Position numbers and translations under genes: made by a program. Shown here one piece after another: positions 12,201 through 23,072 of a stretch of DNA of 64,000 nucleotides. Source of the stretch: Bidens hawaiensis. Taxonomy: Eukaryota; Streptophyta; Magnoliopsida; Asterales; Asteraceae. The DNA lies in assembly GCA_021521415.1 (NCBI GenBank), contig JAIQDT010007366.1:44013-108012 (forward strand), written 5' to 3'. Within the stretch, counting starts at the first letter, position 1. Each line of letters opens with the position of its first letter. The notes below the pieces were generated by a model. The model was not told the origin of the DNA, did no database searches, and saw only the letters and a program-made list of their open reading frames with translations.

Positions 12201-12666
12201 AGAAGAACCAATAGTTAAAAGTGTAGTATATATATATAACAATAAAGTGAAAAACCTGAGTTAAACTTAAGCTTGACTAATTACTCGCAAGAAATCTCGA
12301 GCTCCAAATAAGCCAACGTCAGGTTCAAGTTTATGCGAGCTCGAGCCCATACCGGTCATTTACTCTCCAAACGAAACTTCTTAAAACAATTTTTATTGAA
12401 ATAACTTTAATACGAGACAAGGAGAAATGTCAAGTCGATAAAAGATTATGATTGTGAGATTTAGCATTCAAGCAAGACGAATGCTGTATTCGATAAAAAG
12501 TCTAAAGCTTTGAACATCATTGTAACCAAAGTCAAGGAGATGTAGTTAGTAGTTATATCAAAATTTATGAAGATCAAAGGTATAATAAGAAGCCGTTAAA
12601 GAAGTGCTATCACAGGCATTAAATTGTGTCCTCAAATGGGTATTTCTTTTTAAGAGCAAGGAGATA

Positions 12667-12727
12667 TTTAAAAACCACACCACCTTTGTTTTGTCATCTA
12701 AACTATATAGGTGGTGTGGTTTTTAAA
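12667..12727. other. Perfect 19-bp inverted repeat (hairpin)
   Basis: TTTAAAAACCACACCACCT (12667-12685) is perfectly complementary to 12709-12727 across a 23-nt spacer. It could be a tiny fold-back element or a hairpin-RNA source; no flanking target duplication was obvious. Confidence 0.8.
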
Positions 12728-12827
12728 TTTCAATTATTACCTTTTGATTGTTGTTTTATACATAAAAAAATGGTTTTGAGAATGTTAGTGGTTTTTATTT
12801 GAACTTTCCCTTCTATATATATATATC

Positions 12828-12862
12828 TACTAGATTAGATACCCGTATACAACACGAGTTTA
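12828..12862 (-). mobile_element. Helitron-like 3' terminus, degenerate, minus strand
   Basis: Read in reverse, this ends in CTAG preceded by a worn CTCGTGTTGTATACGGGTA hairpin, like the intact Helitron end at 10137-10165. The matching 5' end was not located. Confidence 0.35.
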
Positions 12863-13388
12863 ACAAATTTAAATTTATAAACATTTGAAATTTAAATAAT
12901 AAAAAGTCTTGATAAACAAATTTGAGTATTAAATATAAAAGGTACAAACATACATTCCGATTAAATAATATATATATTTTTAATAATACATTTATCACAA
13001 AACATGCAAATATTAAGTGATCGAACAAAAAATAAATGTTTGTTAGAAAATTAAGTTGAATAATAAATACAATAATGCATAATCAACCCAAATCTAAAAT
13101 ATTGAATTAGTTGTTCTTCTAAAATGGAACCGTACTTCGTCCCTTAAAAGTTTGTGCAATTTTTAGATCTGTTTGCCAACAGAAGATTTTATGGGCATTC
13201 TTCACATGCTTGGATTTTGCGTTGTTGTTAGTTAGTGCGAGCCTATAAATAAAGTAGCAAGAATTCTCTTGGAGATGTTATTCAAACTTTGGAAAGTAAG
13301 GTTTGAACACGCTTACTTTATTCCTGAAAATTTAACCTAGTTGTGATAACTGAATATTAAATTGATAAAAAATGATGTTAAGTATTTA

Positions 13389-13709
13389 CAGGGCCGTCTC
13401 AACGTGCCTGGAGGCCTAAACCGAGACAAAAAATTTAGGCCTTTTGAATAACGATTTTTTACTTTCCATTGGACAATTTTTAACCCAAAAACTATATCAG
13501 ACATATAAATCTAACTGCATGTCATAAATGTTAAATAAATAAAACTAAATTGTTTAAATCACAAGATGAAGGAATTATTGTGATCAACTGAGTATTCTTC
13601 ACTATTTTTATTTTCTTTTATAATACGAAATCCTTAAACTTATGATGGTCCTAGGAATGTGGAGGCCCAAGGCTGTTGCCTTACTTGGCTGACGCTAGAG
13701 CCGTCATTG
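13389..13709. mobile_element. Small hAT-like MITE (321 bp)
   Basis: The left end CAGGGCCGTCTCAA and the inverse of the right end (CAATGACGGCTCTA) form imperfect terminal repeats starting with CA. Flanks AGTATTTA (13381-13388) and AATATTTA (13710-13717) are an 8-bp target duplication with one mismatch. Size, 8-bp duplication and CAGGG-type termini fit the hAT superfamily; there is no coding capacity. Confidence 0.65.
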
Positions 13710-13717
13710 AATATTTA

Positions 13718-14425
13718 GCTCCTCATCATTAAAATCATTTCAATTTACCAAATTTCGTTAACACATCTGTTGTTTGGTATTATCTGTTGTCTCTCAATTT
13801 AATCAAAAATTTTTTTTGGCTCCATTACGTATTAGAGACATTGATAGAAGAGTTAATTACATAAATTGTTGTGTATGGTAATTATTAAAATTTTACAAAA
13901 TATGATGATCAATGCAGGAAAACATAAAATCATACTTGGATGGTAAAAATGTTTTACTAAAAGACGCAGAAGAGTTAATCCTATATATTTTTGTCATCAC
14001 GTTATAGTATTTATAACAGTATAGAATTATGAATCATTTAATGAGTTAATCGGTAATTTGAAAAGAGAACAATTTTTTTGAGTATAAATCAATCAATTTA
14101 TTTTTAAAGGATTACATGTAATTTAAAAATATATTCTTAATTTGATTAAAATGTTAAAAATATTCAATTAACATTAATACTTGAAATTTAAAATTCAAAC
14201 ATAATATGAGGTGTAATTAGCAATATTTAAATCTTTGTTGAATCTTTTTTAATTTAGAGAAGTATAATTATGACGTAAATTACGGAAATAACATAAATAG
14301 GAGTTTATGTTTAAATGAGTAAGATATATTGTATGTTTAAATTACTTGACTCTAATTAATAAGTAGAATGACAAAATACTAAATTATAATAGCTATTTAT
14401 ATATGGTATATATTCTATTAATTGG
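13718..14425. other. AT-rich spacer
   Basis: No gene or element recognised between the MITE and the target site of the Ty3/gypsy insertion. Confidence 0.55.
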
Positions 14426-14761
14426 GTCGGTGTCACACCCCCAAAATTCACTAACGGAGTTTTACCGTCAGAGGGTGTGAACTGGCAGGATCAGAATCAT
14501 TAGTTATAATCAAACCAAAGAAAAACGTTTAAATGTAAATAAGTGCGGAAGCGTAAAACCTTAATTCAAAAGTTGCGTCACGCAGGACGACTTAAAACCA
14601 AATGTAACTGTTAAAATTAAGTTTGCAGAATAAAGATGTTTTCAATTAATGCATGCTCCTAAACCGCGCGCCCGCCTCGGCTACCTGAGAATAACATACT
14701 AAAAGTGTCAACACAAGGTTGGTGAGTTCACAAGTTAAATAAGATAAATCGTTTAGCGTTT

Positions 14762-14878
14762 TGCGTAACCTCGTTACGGCGTTTCAGTGTTGCGTAACCC
14801 CGTTACGAAGTTTAAGTGTTGCGTAACCTCGTTACGACGTTTAAGTGTTGCGTAACCCCGTTACGACGTTTAAGTGTT
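14762..14878. repeat. 4 x 29-bp tandem repeat within the 3' LTR
   Basis: TGCGTAACC..CGTTACG units start at 14762, 14791, 14820 and 14849. Each contains the palindrome-like CGTAACC(C/T)CGTTACG. The same array is at about 23404-23520 in the other LTR. Confidence 0.9.
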
Positions 14879-16773
14879 TTGCATTACCAGATAGTGTTAT
14901 GTCAAATTATATATCGATAGGTAGCTAATCTATACAACAAGTATCGCTAAGTGGTTCGCGACCGAAGCTGACTGTTTATCAAGTGCCCGTCACCAGGTCA
15001 ATCCAGACCATGGTAAGTGTTAGCCAAAATTACACCCACTCAACCTCCAGTTGAGCTTAACGCCGGGTGGGGTTTGTCAATCCCAGTAGTACTACTCAAC
15101 AGTGACTCGCTATTCCAAATATTAACCGGTCCGATGTGTGGGACTTCAAATGTTACGTTTGCCGCTTAGCCTTTACAAGTGATATATAATTTATAACAAA
15201 ATCTTAAATATGCGTTTATCTCAGAAAATGCGTTTATCGGAGTATGTTATCTCCCCCAAGTGAAAAACGTTTGAAAACAGTTCAAAGAGCGGGGTAAGTG
15301 AAACTCACTGTTTGCGACGAATATCCCGATCTAGATCACCAAGTGATGTGCGTCGTAGAAACTCTCTAGCGTTCTAAATAACAAAGAGATTTTCTAAGTA
15401 TCGGTACGTTTAACGAGTCTCTAGACTCGGGACATAATACCTATGCACGTAACAGATTTCGTGTTTCGTTTGTGAATTGTGTGTGACTTAAACAAGTACA
15501 ATTGTGATACGATACATGAGTGAGCAATTACTTTCGTGTCACGTACTAATAACATACTTTACTAGCAATTATCCCCGTAAGGGCATTTTGGTCAACAAAC
15601 AAAGATTAACTAACCATTATTCCCCATAAGGGCAATTTGGTCAATTCATGGCAATCAATTAGCAACTATTCCCCGCAAGGGTATTTTGGTCAAAACATAA
15701 CAAATATACAAAAACTATCATATTTCATGCATTTTTACACAACTCAGCAGTTAGTTTCATTATGACAGAATTTCTACTTGAAAGATTGTACTATTTCACC
15801 GATCATAACGTCTCAATTAATTCACCAAAAATCACCACAGAAGCATACATATCTTAGGTTTCCAGAACATATTTTATCTTATTTTTATTCCACATATTTT
15901 TCTTATAATGACCAAAACATTACAGCAAACTCATATCAGTCAGATTCATGCGCAACAGAATGTTATTTGCAATTCCCGTTAAATGAAAAATCCAATAAAT
16001 GCAAGACCACTTGGGTTTGGTTCCTAACTCAATGAGTCAACTTCCAGAAGTGGAACCAACCCAATTGGCCTCGTGGTTCATGAGATATAACATTTACAAC
16101 TTAACCTAACAGCAGGTCTAACAGCTCAGCTTTGCACCACGTTTTTGTAAAATAATAAAAGTACACTTCTACTTGTCCAAAAATTACAAACTTATACTTC
16201 ATGGAAACTAGACTCAACCTAGTTTACTGCAGTACCCACAATCTCAACCAATTTTCACGTTTACACTTCGTTACAGTCATTTAAACATCGTATACACATT
16301 CTGTCCAGAATCTGTTCACATCAAAACTCAACCATTTAACTATCTATGGACCATAAATCAATCATATAACATGCTAGACACTACCACCACTATCCATGCA
16401 TGTCAATTACACCATGCATACAAGATTAGGGTTTGTATTTCAACTCAAATCAAAGACAACAATCAATCATGCATCAACATCAATACTAGTTATCAATTCA
16501 TTATCCAAATAACAACAATCATATTAGCCATATACATTGACACAATCGGCTGCCTAGGGTTTATACTTAACCCATTAAACATCAAAATTAAACAACAAGG
16601 AGGTAAGGGATGATCAAGTATACCTTCCTAGCACCTAGTTCTTGGATTAATCACTTGATTTGAGGGTTGTGTGAGGGTGTTTGTGGACGGCAGCCGTGAG
16701 GGATCAAGGGAGAAAGAGGCCGATCGGGTCTTGTAGGTTAATAATAATAAGTTAGGGTTTAGTGTTAAGGTTA

Positions 16774-16781
16774 TATTTATA
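16774..16781 (-). promoter_or_regulatory. Candidate LTR TATA box (3' LTR)
   Basis: TATAAATA on the minus strand, about 360 bp into the LTR in element orientation. The identical box in the 5' LTR would drive the element. Confidence 0.5.
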
Positions 16782-17138
16782 ATAATACAAGTTACACTCT
16801 AGTCCCTAATCTTTCAAGTGTTACATCTCTAGCCTAAATTAGTTGGTTCTTGTTTCTTGTTTAACATTCCACATAACAATCAAGTAACACACATATATCT
16901 AACACATAATTATCACATAATTAGTGTTTTGACGTTTGTCGTTTATTTATCAATCGTTCGCGTCAACTCGTTTGCGTTTCGGTGCAAATCCCGAAAGACT
17001 ACACATGTAGTAAGTGTTAAGCGTCATTTAAACCCTAGTTTAAATGTAATGAAGTGTGCGTTATAGATTCAACGATCTTAAAGTTTGAATTGACGGAGTT
17101 GAGTTAACGGAGTTAACCTGAAATTGACGATTGTCACA

Positions 17139-17151
17139 TCATTCCCATGTT
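17139..17151 (-). other. Polypurine tract of the Ty3/gypsy element
   Basis: In element orientation, purine-rich CATGGGAATGA sits directly against the 3' LTR start (TGTGACA), where plus-strand DNA synthesis is primed. Confidence 0.6.
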
Positions 17152-17274
17152 AAAGAATTTTCGTCCCGAAAATTTGAGTCAAGTCGTGATGAGAGTCTGA
17201 AAAAAAAAGTAAGGAAAATTTTCAGTTTGTCATATCATCCTCTAGTAGGAAGAAATTTCGTCCCGAAATTTAAT

Positions 17275-20200
17275 TCATACCTCCGGTGATGTTTGACGGT
17301 TTGCCGAGTTTCGCGGTTTTCTGTGTTTGGTTAGCCCTTCAAAAAGGTGAGGATACTTTTTCATCATTTGATCCTCGCATTCCCACGTGAACTCCGGTCC
17401 ACGTCTCGAGTTCCAACGAACCTTAACGATTGGAATTTTGCTGTGTTTGAGCGTTTTGGTTTCCCAATCCAAAACCTCGACTGGTTCTTCAATGAAACGT
17501 AACTGTTCATCAACTTGTAGTTCCTCCAAAGGGACTACTTGGGATTCATCAGATAGGCATTTCTTCAAATTTGATACGTGGAATACATCGTGTACGCCAC
17601 TAAGTTCTGTTGGTAGGTCCAGTCGGTACGCCACCGGACCAATGCGCTCAGTTATCCGGTACGGACCAACATATCGTGGGTTGAGTTTGTTTCGCTTCCC
17701 AAAGCGAACCACACCTTTCCAAGGTGAGACTTTGAGTAACACCCGATCGTTCACTTGAAATTCGAGAGGTTTTCGGCGCTTGTCGGCGTAACTCTTTTGG
17801 CGATCTCGTGCTGCTGCCATGCGATTTCGGATTTGAACAATCTTTTCCGAGGTTTCGAGTACCAGTTCCGGACCAGTGATTTGGCTGTCACCCACCTCTG
17901 CCCAGCAGAGTGGTGATCGACACTTCCGTCCGTACAGCGCTTCAAACGGCGCTGCCTTAATACTTGCGTGGTAGCTGTTATTATACGAAAACTCTACCAA
18001 GGGTAAGTGGGGTTCCCAACTTTTTCCGAAATCTAAAACGCATGCACGCAACATATCCTCCAGGGTCTGAATAGTCCGTTCACTTTGCCCATCCGTCTGA
18101 GGATGGTATGCTGTACTCATATCGAGACGGGTGCCCAGTGCGCTTTGCAGCGACTTCCAAAAGTGCGAGGTGAAACGAGAATCTCGATCGGAAATGATCG
18201 AGACAGGCACTCCGTGTCTAGACACCACTTCTTTCATGTATACGCGAGTCAGTCTTTCCATTTTGTCCGTTTCCTTAATTGCTAGGAAGTGTGCCGATTT
18301 AGTCAACCGGTCAACGATCACCCAGATGGTATCGCATCCCGTCGGTGTCTTAGGCAAACCCGTAATAAAGTCCATTGAGATGTGTTCCCATTTCCACATT
18401 GGGAGTTCCGGTTGTTGCAGAAGACCAGATGGTTTCTGGTATTCTATCTTGACTCTGGCACAAGTCAAACATTTGCTCACGTAGGTGGCAATGTCGGCTT
18501 TCATGTTCGGCCACCAGTAAAGTGCCTTTAAATCATGATACATTTTATCTGAGCCAGGGTGGATAGAATATCGGGACTTGTGAGCTTCGTCCATCACTAG
18601 AGTTCTCAACTCTCCGTATCGTGGAACCCAAATCCGGTTCTCAAAATTTCGGACCCCGTCCGATCTGGTTTCAAGTTGCTTGTTCATGCCCCGCATGAGT
18701 TCCGACGGAAGATTATCATCTTTCAAAGCTTCCAGTTGCGCATCGCGAATCTGATCGGGTAAGCTGGCATGAATCGTGAGTTGCAATGCTCTCACCCGTC
18801 TGGGTTTATCTGTTTCTTTTCTGCTGAGGGCGTCGGCCACCACATTGGCCTTGCCAGGGTGGTACTTGATGGCACAATCATAATCTTTAAGCAACTCGAC
18901 CCAACGACGCTGTCGCATGTTCAGCTCCTTCTGATCGTAGATATGTTGGAGACTCTTGTGGTCGGTGTAAATGGTAAACTTGGTACCGTACAAGTAATGC
19001 CTCCATATCTTAAGAGCAAACACCACAGCTCCGAGTTCCAAATCATGGGTCGTGTAGTTCTTCTCGTGAACCCGTAGTTGTCGAGAGGCGTAGGCTATAA
19101 CTTTCTCGAGTTGCATCAGCACACAACCGAGACCATGTATAGATGCGTCACAGTGTACCTCAAAATTTTCCGTTCCCTCGGGGAGGGCTAAAATAGGGGC
19201 GCTACAAAGCTTGGTTTTCAACAGTTGAAAAGCGGATTCTTGCGCGTCACCCCAGTTGTACTTAGTGCCCTTGTGAGTCAAAGCGGTGAGGGGTTGAGCA
19301 ATCTTTGAAAATCCCTCGATGAAACGCCGGTAGTAGCCGGCCAGTCCTAGGAATTGTCGCACCTCAGTCGGAGTCTTAGGTGCTTCCCAGTTTTTGATGG
19401 CCTCTACCTTACCGGGATCGACATGGATACCATTCTCGTTGATCACATGTCCTAAAAAGTGAACCTCGCGAAGCCAAAATTCACATTTCGAGAGTTTAGC
19501 ATACAGTTGTTCCTTCTTCAGTAGTTCCAGAATTATCCTTAAGTGCTCTTCGTGGTCAGTCTCGTTCTTGGAGTAGACGAGAATATCATCAATGAAAACA
19601 ATCACAAATTTGTCGAGGTACGCCTTGCATACTCGATTCATGAGATCCATAAATACGGCTGGTGCGTTGGTTAGGCCAAAAGGCATAACCGAAAACTCGT
19701 AGTGACCATACCGTGTTCTGAAAGCCGTCTTTGAAATATCTTCTTCGCGCACTCTCAGCTGGTGGTAACCGGATCGTAGATCGATCTTCGAGTAGTAACT
19801 CGATCCCTGAAGCTGGTCAAACAAATCATCAATTCGGGGTAAAGGATAACGGTTCTTGACCGTCACCTTGTTCAACTCCCGGTAGTCGATGCACATTCGG
19901 AAAGTCCCGTCTTTCTTTCGGACAAACAAGACAGGGGCTCCCCATGGCGATGAGCTAGGTTGGATAAAACCTTTATCCAACAAATCTTGCAACTGAGTGG
20001 ACAACTCCTGAAGTTCCGCCGGTGCGAGCCGATACGGGGCTCGTGCTATGGGTGCTGCACCGGGTGTCAACTCGATTTGAAATTCGACTTGACGAATAGG
20101 AGGGAGTCCGGGCAAATCCTCCGGGAAAACTTCCGGAAAGTCTCGCACAACCGGTATGTCTTCAATTCGTTTCTCCTCCGCGGGTTTCTCAACAATCTGC

Positions 20201-21882
20201 GCCAAAATTGCCGGATGACCCTTTGGTAGATACTTCTGTGCCTTCAAAAGGGTAATGACGCTGGTGGTCATGCCGCTTCTCTCGCCTCGGACCGAAATGA
20301 TCTCGCCGGAAGGGGTGGTAATATGGACTATCTTATCATGGCATATAATCTCCGCTCGGTTCTCGGATAACCAGTCCATGCCGACAACGACATCGAAACT
20401 ACTAAGCGTAAAAGGAATAAGGTCGATGTCAAAGACATGACCTGACAGTTTCAACTTACATCCCGCAAGTATATGAGTTGTTATTACAGTTTTACCGTTA
20501 GCTAATTCAACAGGAAACTTAGCGTCTAACGGGGTTGGAGTAAGGTCTAAAAGTTGACTAAAAGCTTTTGACACAAAACTCCTATCAGCTCCAGTGTCAA
20601 ACAAAATAGAAGCAAAACAATCGTTTACAGGGAACTTACCAGACACCACATGCGGATCATTGCGGGCTTGACCCGATCCAATCACAAACGCTCTTCCTTT
20701 GCCATTTCCTCCACCATTACTGCCACTTCCATTACCCCCATTATTGTCATTCTGTTTCAGCTTGGGGCAATCCTTCCGGAAATGACCTTCCTGTCCACAT
20801 TCAAAACATCCCTTAGTCGTCATCGGTGGCTTAGGAGCACCCTTCGCCGCAAGGTCAACTCTACATTCCTTCACTTGGTGACCTATCTTTCCGCATCTTT
20901 GACACTTGACACGGTCACACTGACCAACATGATGAAAGTTGCACCTGTTGCACTTTGGATATTTCCCAGCATATCCGCTCGAAACCTGCCCGCTACCGTT
21001 GTTGTTGTTGTTGTTGTGATTCTGAGTGTTGAATCTCCGAGTAAATTCGGGCTTACGGTAGTGGTGTTGCGGTGGGAGGTTTGAGGATGAAGATCTGGTG
21101 TTGTCAAACTTTCTCTTCCCGCTGTTCGGGTTGCTGTTGTTGTTACTGTTGCTGACGTGGTCATTACTCGGGTTGTCACGGGCTTTAACAGTCGAACCCC
21201 TCGGTGGTAACGCACCCTGGGTCACAGCCTGATCCGTCAGTTTGTGAGCCAAACGGATCGCTTGCTGGATCGTGGCTGGTCTGGAAGACGTCACCATACC
21301 CTGAATCTGTGGTGCTAACCCATCAATGTACATCTCTATCCTCTTGCTCGGCGGATCCACCATCCGCGGACACATCACAGCCAACTCGTGCGAACGAGTA
21401 GTGTAGGCTTCAATCTCCGAACCCACCATCTTCAACGACCAAAACTCCGACTCTAACTTCGAAATTTCCTCCCTCGGACAGTACTCCTCTCGCATCATGT
21501 TTTTGAACTCCTCCCAGTTCATCGCGTTAGCCAGTTCCAATCCAAGGATCTGGACGTTCGAATTCCACCAAGTGAGGGCGGAATCCTCAAGTGTCCCAGC
21601 AGCGAATTTGACCCTACTGGCAGGGGGACAGTTACACATCTCAAAGGCCGACTCGGCCTTCTCAGCCCAACGCAGGAAGCCTATAGCTCCCTCAGTGCCC
21701 TTAAACGTACTGGGCTTGCAATCTAGGTAGTTCTTGAAGGTACATGTTCCATTCGGACCTCCTGTTTGATTCTGAACGTGTGCAGCTAAAGCGGCCGCCA
21801 CATGGTCATTCAGCAGAGTTTGGAGTTCAGCTGCAGTCATGCTGATGTTACCACGTCCTCGTCCAGCGTTTCTTCCGGCCAT
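17275..21882 (-). CDS. Gag-Pol polyprotein of Ty3/gypsy chromovirus
   Basis: Intact 1535-residue frame with the full set of replication and integration domains. Gag runs over about residues 50-200, followed by an Asn/Ser-rich linker. Three cysteine motifs include [14 protein letters not shown] (about 328) and [14 protein letters not shown] (about 359). Retropepsin has DTGAD near 429. Reverse transcriptase spans about 625-800, with FIDD near 762. RNase H begins at CDASIHG near 910. Integrase has a zinc-binding H-x-H..C-x2-C region (about 1100-1144) and a D-D-E core: the D of MDFITG near 1170, SDRDSRF near 1230 and QSERTIQ near 1266. A chromodomain-like C terminus ([23 protein letters not shown]) lies at about 1465-1515. 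Gag and Pol are in one frame with no stop, as usual for Tekay/Del. Pol gives the single-ORF precursor that the element's own protease would cut. Confidence 0.97.
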   Translation of the reverse strand: MAGRNAGRGRGNISMTAAELQTLLNDHVAAALAAHVQNQTGGPNGTCTFKNYLDCKPSTFKGTEGAIGFLRWAEKAESAFEMCNCPPASRVKFAAGTLEDSALTWWNSNVQILGLELANAMNWEEFKNMMREEYCPREEISKLESEFWSLKMVGSEIEAYTTRSHELAVMCPRMVDPPSKRIEMYIDGLAPQIQGMVTSSRPATIQQAIRLAHKLTDQAVTQGALPPRGSTVKARDNPSNDHVSNSNNNSNPNSGKRKFDNTRSSSSNLPPQHHYRKPEFTRRFNTQNHNNNNNNGSGQVSSGYAGKYPKCNRCNFHHVGQCDRVKCQRCGKIGHQVKECRVDLAAKGAPKPPMTTKGCFECGQEGHFRKDCPKLKQNDNNGGNGSGSNGGGNGKGRAFVIGSGQARNDPHVVSGKFPVNDCFASILFDTGADRSFVSKAFSQLLDLTPTPLDAKFPVELANGKTVITTHILAGCKLKLSGHVFDIDLIPFTLSSFDVVVGMDWLSENRAEIICHDKIVHITTPSGEIISVRGERSGMTTSVITLLKAQKYLPKGHPAILAQIVEKPAEEKRIEDIPVVRDFPEVFPEDLPGLPPIRQVEFQIELTPGAAPIARAPYRLAPAELQELSTQLQDLLDKGFIQPSSSPWGAPVLFVRKKDGTFRMCIDYRELNKVTVKNRYPLPRIDDLFDQLQGSSYYSKIDLRSGYHQLRVREEDISKTAFRTRYGHYEFSVMPFGLTNAPAVFMDLMNRVCKAYLDKFVIVFIDDILVYSKNETDHEEHLRIILELLKKEQLYAKLSKCEFWLREVHFLGHVINENGIHVDPGKVEAIKNWEAPKTPTEVRQFLGLAGYYRRFIEGFSKIAQPLTALTHKGTKYNWGDAQESAFQLLKTKLCSAPILALPEGTENFEVHCDASIHGLGCVLMQLEKVIAYASRQLRVHEKNYTTHDLELGAVVFALKIWRHYLYGTKFTIYTDHKSLQHIYDQKELNMRQRRWVELLKDYDCAIKYHPGKANVVADALSRKETDKPRRVRALQLTIHASLPDQIRDAQLEALKDDNLPSELMRGMNKQLETRSDGVRNFENRIWVPRYGELRTLVMDEAHKSRYSIHPGSDKMYHDLKALYWWPNMKADIATYVSKCLTCARVKIEYQKPSGLLQQPELPMWKWEHISMDFITGLPKTPTGCDTIWVIVDRLTKSAHFLAIKETDKMERLTRVYMKEVVSRHGVPVSIISDRDSRFTSHFWKSLQSALGTRLDMSTAYHPQTDGQSERTIQTLEDMLRACVLDFGKSWEPHLPLVEFSYNNSYHASIKAAPFEALYGRKCRSPLCWAEVGDSQITGPELVLETSEKIVQIRNRMAAARDRQKSYADKRRKPLEFQVNDRVLLKVSPWKGVVRFGKRNKLNPRYVGPYRITERIGPVAYRLDLPTELSGVHDVFHVSNLKKCLSDESQVVPLEELQVDEQLRFIEEPVEVLDWETKTLKHSKIPIVKVRWNSRRGPEFTWECEDQMMKKYPHLFEGLTKHRKPRNSANRQTSPEV

Positions 21883-22133
21883 TTCCTAGAATCACAGTAT
21901 AAAATGTTAAACATGAATTTTTCCTTCATATACAACACACCATACATGTAAAAAAAAATATAGGTAAGAAAGAAAATAAGAAACAACATCACATCACAAC
22001 CACATATTAGTCTAAATAAAAATTCATGATTAAAACCATTGTATTCGCTACAAAGTATTTCCAATCAATCCTTAAAATCATAGAAAATAATAGTTCGGAT
22101 GGAGACAACCCCTCCATCTAAGTGTCATCATCA

Positions 22134-22970
22134 CTAGATGTCGTCATCTGAGGACACCTCCGAGTGTGCCTCCTCCTCAGCCGGTTCTTCCTCCGGTTCT
22201 TCTTCGGGTTCCTCCTCGGGATCTTCCTCGGGATCCTCCTCAGGCTCCTCTTCGGGATCTTCTTCAGGTTCTACTTCAGGCTCTGCCTCGGGCTCGGCCT
22301 CAGGCTCTGCCTCAGGTTCTGCTGCGTTCTGAGCAAGTTGCATTTGTAGGTCATCGCAACGCTCGAGTGCTATTTCGGTTCGGGTCCTTGCTTCTTGGAG
22401 TTGCTCTTGCAAGTCTATCATCTCGGCTTGCATCTTCATCATAACCTTCGTTTGTTGCTCACTAGTCTCTTGCATTTCTTTCTTTGCCGCTGCCATGCGG
22501 GCAATCTCCTCCTGAGTCTCGGTTCCGTCTTTAAACAGTCTGGAAACATTTTCTCTCGTGTAGCGCATGTAACCCACATCACGCTCCAAACGAGAAACGA
22601 CAGCTGCGAGAACTCGCTCCACAGGTTCGGTTATGGGTGGTAGAGTGTTAGGGTAAGCAGGGTGGTTCAGGTGAGGCAATGGGGGAACTTGTTCACGGTA
22701 GACCATACGTCTGATCATGTTGGGGTACCAATCCCAGCTAACGTCGTTTTCATACAGGCCTCCGGATAGGCGGTACCTCTTCGGTGCAGGAGCTTCGAGT
22801 TCCGGGACTACACGGGGTGGCGAGGCAGTAGGTAACTGCGGTTCCTTCCCGTGAGCATGCGTCATCGAATCGGATGATGATGAGGGTGGCGTCGACATTC
22901 CTACAGGTAAGCCGTGTATGCGCGCGTATGAGTGAAGGAGGTAAAGAAATAAGATTTCAAGACTACACAA
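22134..22970 (-). CDS. Extra ORF between primer site and gag: coiled coil with acidic Pro-Glu tail
   Basis: 278 residues if started at 22970. Met25 (22898) is an equally plausible start, because the first 24 residues look like translated leader. The middle (about 120-215) is rich in E, Q, K and R in heptad-like spacing (MAAAKKEMQETSEQQ, then MDLQEQL-like repeats), consistent with a coiled coil. The last ~60 residues are reiterated EPEA/EPEE/DPEE units encoded by an imperfect short tandem repeat at about 22185-22320. It ends 251 bp before the gag start, on the same strand and presumably on the same transcript. I do not recognise the protein. Extra ORFs upstream of gag are known in Tat/Ogre elements but are not standard in Tekay. 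Confidence 0.6.
   Translation of the reverse strand: MCSLEILFLYLLHSYARIHGLPVGMSTPPSSSSDSMTHAHGKEPQLPTASPPRVVPELEAPAPKRYRLSGGLYENDVSWDWYPNMIRRMVYREQVPPLPHLNHPAYPNTLPPITEPVERVLAAVVSRLERDVGYMRYTRENVSRLFKDGTETQEEIARMAAAKKEMQETSEQQTKVMMKMQAEMIDLQEQLQEARTRTEIALERCDDLQMQLAQNAAEPEAEPEAEPEAEPEVEPEEDPEEEPEEDPEEDPEEEPEEEPEEEPAEEEAHSEVSSDDDI
22185..22320. repeat. Hexanucleotide-type minisatellite coding the Pro-Glu tail
   Basis: Imperfect reiteration of TCCTC(G/A)GG-type units. It explains the long open frames in several frames on the opposite strand, which are artefacts. Confidence 0.75.
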
Positions 22971-23050
22971 ACCTATGCAGTGCGTATCATTATAACTAAT
23001 GGGTCGTCGCGGTTATAGTCTAGTATGCATGCAGCTTCTAGTTCGCTATA

Positions 23051-23070
23051 ACCAATGGCTCTGATACCAA
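23051..23070 (-). other. tRNA-iMet primer binding site of the Ty3/gypsy element
   Basis: On the minus strand, immediately after the 5' LTR, TTGGTATCAGAGCCATTGGT matches the complement of the initiator methionine tRNA 3' end. There are 2 nt between the LTR end and the site. Confidence 0.93.
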
Positions 23071-23072
23071 TC

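Larger units (their letters stand above)
14431..17138 (-). repeat. 3' LTR (left copy)
   Basis: The plus strand begins TGTCACACCC and ends GATTGTCACA; in element orientation it is TGTGACAATC to GGGTGTGACA. It contains a 4 x 29-bp tandem array and a triplicated CCCC(G/A)YAAGGG...TTTGGTCAA motif near 15570-15690. The short ORFs inside it recur identically in the other LTR and are not genes. Confidence 0.96.

Noticed and set aside
15778..17066. Plus-strand ORFs in the LTR (repeated at 24420-25708)
   Set aside because: Located in both LTRs, antisense to the element, without domain features; chance frames.
17387..21730. Plus-strand ORFs opposite gag-pol
   Set aside because: Shadows of the intact minus-strand polyprotein.
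22138..22444. Ser/Gly-rich and other plus-strand ORFs
   Set aside because: Antisense readings of the minisatellite that codes the acidic tail of the minus-strand ORF.
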